A DNA stretch of 64,000 bases, taken from NCBI RefSeq assembly GCF_000203815.1, contig NW_004457639.1:1178001-1242000 (forward strand). Reading direction: 5' to 3'. Source of the stretch: Cavenderia fasciculata (taxonomy: Eukaryota > Evosea > Eumycetozoa > Acytosteliales > Cavenderiaceae). The translations under genes were made by a program, and so were the position numbers. Position 1 is the first letter of the stretch, and every line of letters begins with the position of its first letter. The notes under the pieces were generated by a model. That model did no database searches. It was not told the DNA's origin and was given only the letters and a program-made list of their open reading frames with translations. Below are positions 63,097 to 64,000 of this stretch, one piece after another.

Positions 63097-64000
63097 TTAT
63101 TTTTTAAAATGAATAAAACCAATTTCTATTGCTTTAACAATAAAATGATTATATTCTTTTTGAGTATAATTATTAACTAAACTATTATTATTCTTTGTAT
63201 CTTTGTTGAAATAATATTTATCTAACCATTGATTTAATATTGCAATAAATCTTAAATCCAAAGGAGGTGGATCTAATTTAATTTGAATTGATTGATATTG
63301 TTTTAATTGATCTTGTTTGAGATGATTATAAATTCTTTCTAAATGATTTGCAAACTTTTCATCATATTTTAATTGTTTGAGATGAACTGTTGTAAACCAT
63401 TTTTGAATATCCAAATCCTCTGAATATCTAATCCAAAGTGAATCAAATTGTTCATCTGTCAATTCAGTTGAATAATAAATGATTTCATGTTGACGACTTG
63501 ATGGTACTAATTCTAAAATATCATTTGCAAGATGTTGATAATCTATTTGTTCTTCTTCTACTTGATTTTCTTCTTCTTTTTGTTCAATATCATCCATCAC
63601 CTTTTCTTTTTGTTGTTTTGATTCCAAATCTTTTTTTAAAAGGTAAAAATATAATTTGAATATCTTATTAATTGCCTTTTTGAAATGTTCAATAGATAAT
63701 GAACTCATTTCGATTGGTGTGGCTTCAAGGAATTCTTTGATAAATCTAAAATGACCAACCTTGACAAGTGATCCAAGGATTTTAACTAGATCATACATAT
63801 GAACTTGGTTTTCTTCACCATCTTCATCATAACCAATATCATAGACACGTTGATAGAGATCAACGTCGGTTGACATGGCTGCACTCGAAAGGAAGAAATA
63901 AAATGGGACATATTGTGTGCTACTGACCATTCTTTCGACGAGTGGTGGAGGTAGAAACCAATTGATATCCGAGTTGTAGGACTCTGGTAGGTTTTGAGTA
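63097..64000 (-). CDS. 3' part of another family A gene (5' end outside window)
   Basis: The frame is open from the window edge (TQNLPESYNSDINWFLPPP) to the stop at 63097, about 300 residues. It matches the C-terminal third of family A copy 2: LVERM, YFFLSSAAM, LVKILGSLVKVGHFRF, IIYYSTELTDEQFDSLW, KFANHLERIY, an Asn loop, and YTQKEYNHFIVKAIEIGFI. It carries an extra Glu/Lys-rich insert (VMDDIEQKEEENQVEEEQ). It is intact as far as visible. Its location 45 kb from the tandem array and on the other strand shows the family is dispersed. Confidence 0.8.
   Translation of the reverse strand, partial: TQNLPESYNSDINWFLPPPLVERMVSSTQYVPFYFFLSSAAMSTDVDLYQRVYDIGYDEDGEENQVHMYDLVKILGSLVKVGHFRFIKEFLEATPIEMSSLSIEHFKKAINKIFKLYFYLLKKDLESKQQKEKVMDDIEQKEEENQVEEEQIDYQHLANDILELVPSSRQHEIIYYSTELTDEQFDSLWIRYSEDLDIQKWFTTVHLKQLKYDEKFANHLERIYNHLKQDQLKQYQSIQIKLDPPPLDLRFIAILNQWLDKYYFNKDTKNNNSLVNNYTQKEYNHFIVKAIEIGFIHFKK

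Overview
The window looks like nuclear DNA of a social amoeba (dictyostelid). Intergenic DNA is very AT-rich, introns are short with GTATGT/GTAAGT donors and AG acceptors after T-rich tracts, and coding regions carry poly-Asn, poly-Gln and poly-Ser runs. Large lineage-specific tandem gene families are present. A Cavenderia (Dictyostelium fasciculatum)-like species is my best guess, but the sequence alone does not prove it. Most genes are spliced, so the models below join exons by visible splice sites and reading phase.

Left part (1-26.7 kb): a partial gene, a small spliced gene of unknown function, a HAD-type phosphoglycolate/4-nitrophenyl phosphatase, and then an expanded accessory region. 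This holds a divergent member and four tandem copies of one repeat-rich two-exon family (family A), a secreted Ser/Gly/Thr-rich protein, an XYPPX-repeat protein, a VIT+vWA protein, and two near-identical copies of a second two-exon family (family B). Three of the four tandem family A copies and one of the two family B copies have broken frames. Tail fragments of these genes are scattered between the copies.

Middle part (26.7-39.2 kb): conserved housekeeping genes, namely a DDX18/Has1 DEAD-box helicase, a WD40-pseudokinase fusion, a three-exon LYR protein, an HP1-like chromodomain/chromo-shadow protein, TSR2 and a GMAP-210/Rud3-like golgin. Between the helicase and the WD40 gene, on the minus strand, is a chromosomal fragment of nuclear 28S rRNA split by a 386-nt group I intron. 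The intron sits at the position used by the Tetrahymena intron and cut by the Physarum endonuclease I-PpoI (L1925).

Right part (39.6-64 kb): a large multi-exon Fanzor (eukaryotic TnpB-like RNA-guided nuclease) gene with a recognisable RuvC triad; an FHA + tandem BRCT protein of MDC1-like layout; a cluster of four genes with the I-PpoI-type two-zinc His-Me-finger fold, in which the zinc ligands are kept but the catalytic His and Asn are replaced; remnants of poly(A)-tailed retroelements near a tRNA-Asp gene; MCMBP; and the 3' end of another family A gene.

The most notable content is the coexistence of a group I intron at the I-PpoI site, a family of probably non-cleaving I-PpoI-like proteins, and a Fanzor. 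Many single-base frame breaks occur across the window, so sequence error must be weighed against real pseudogenisation.
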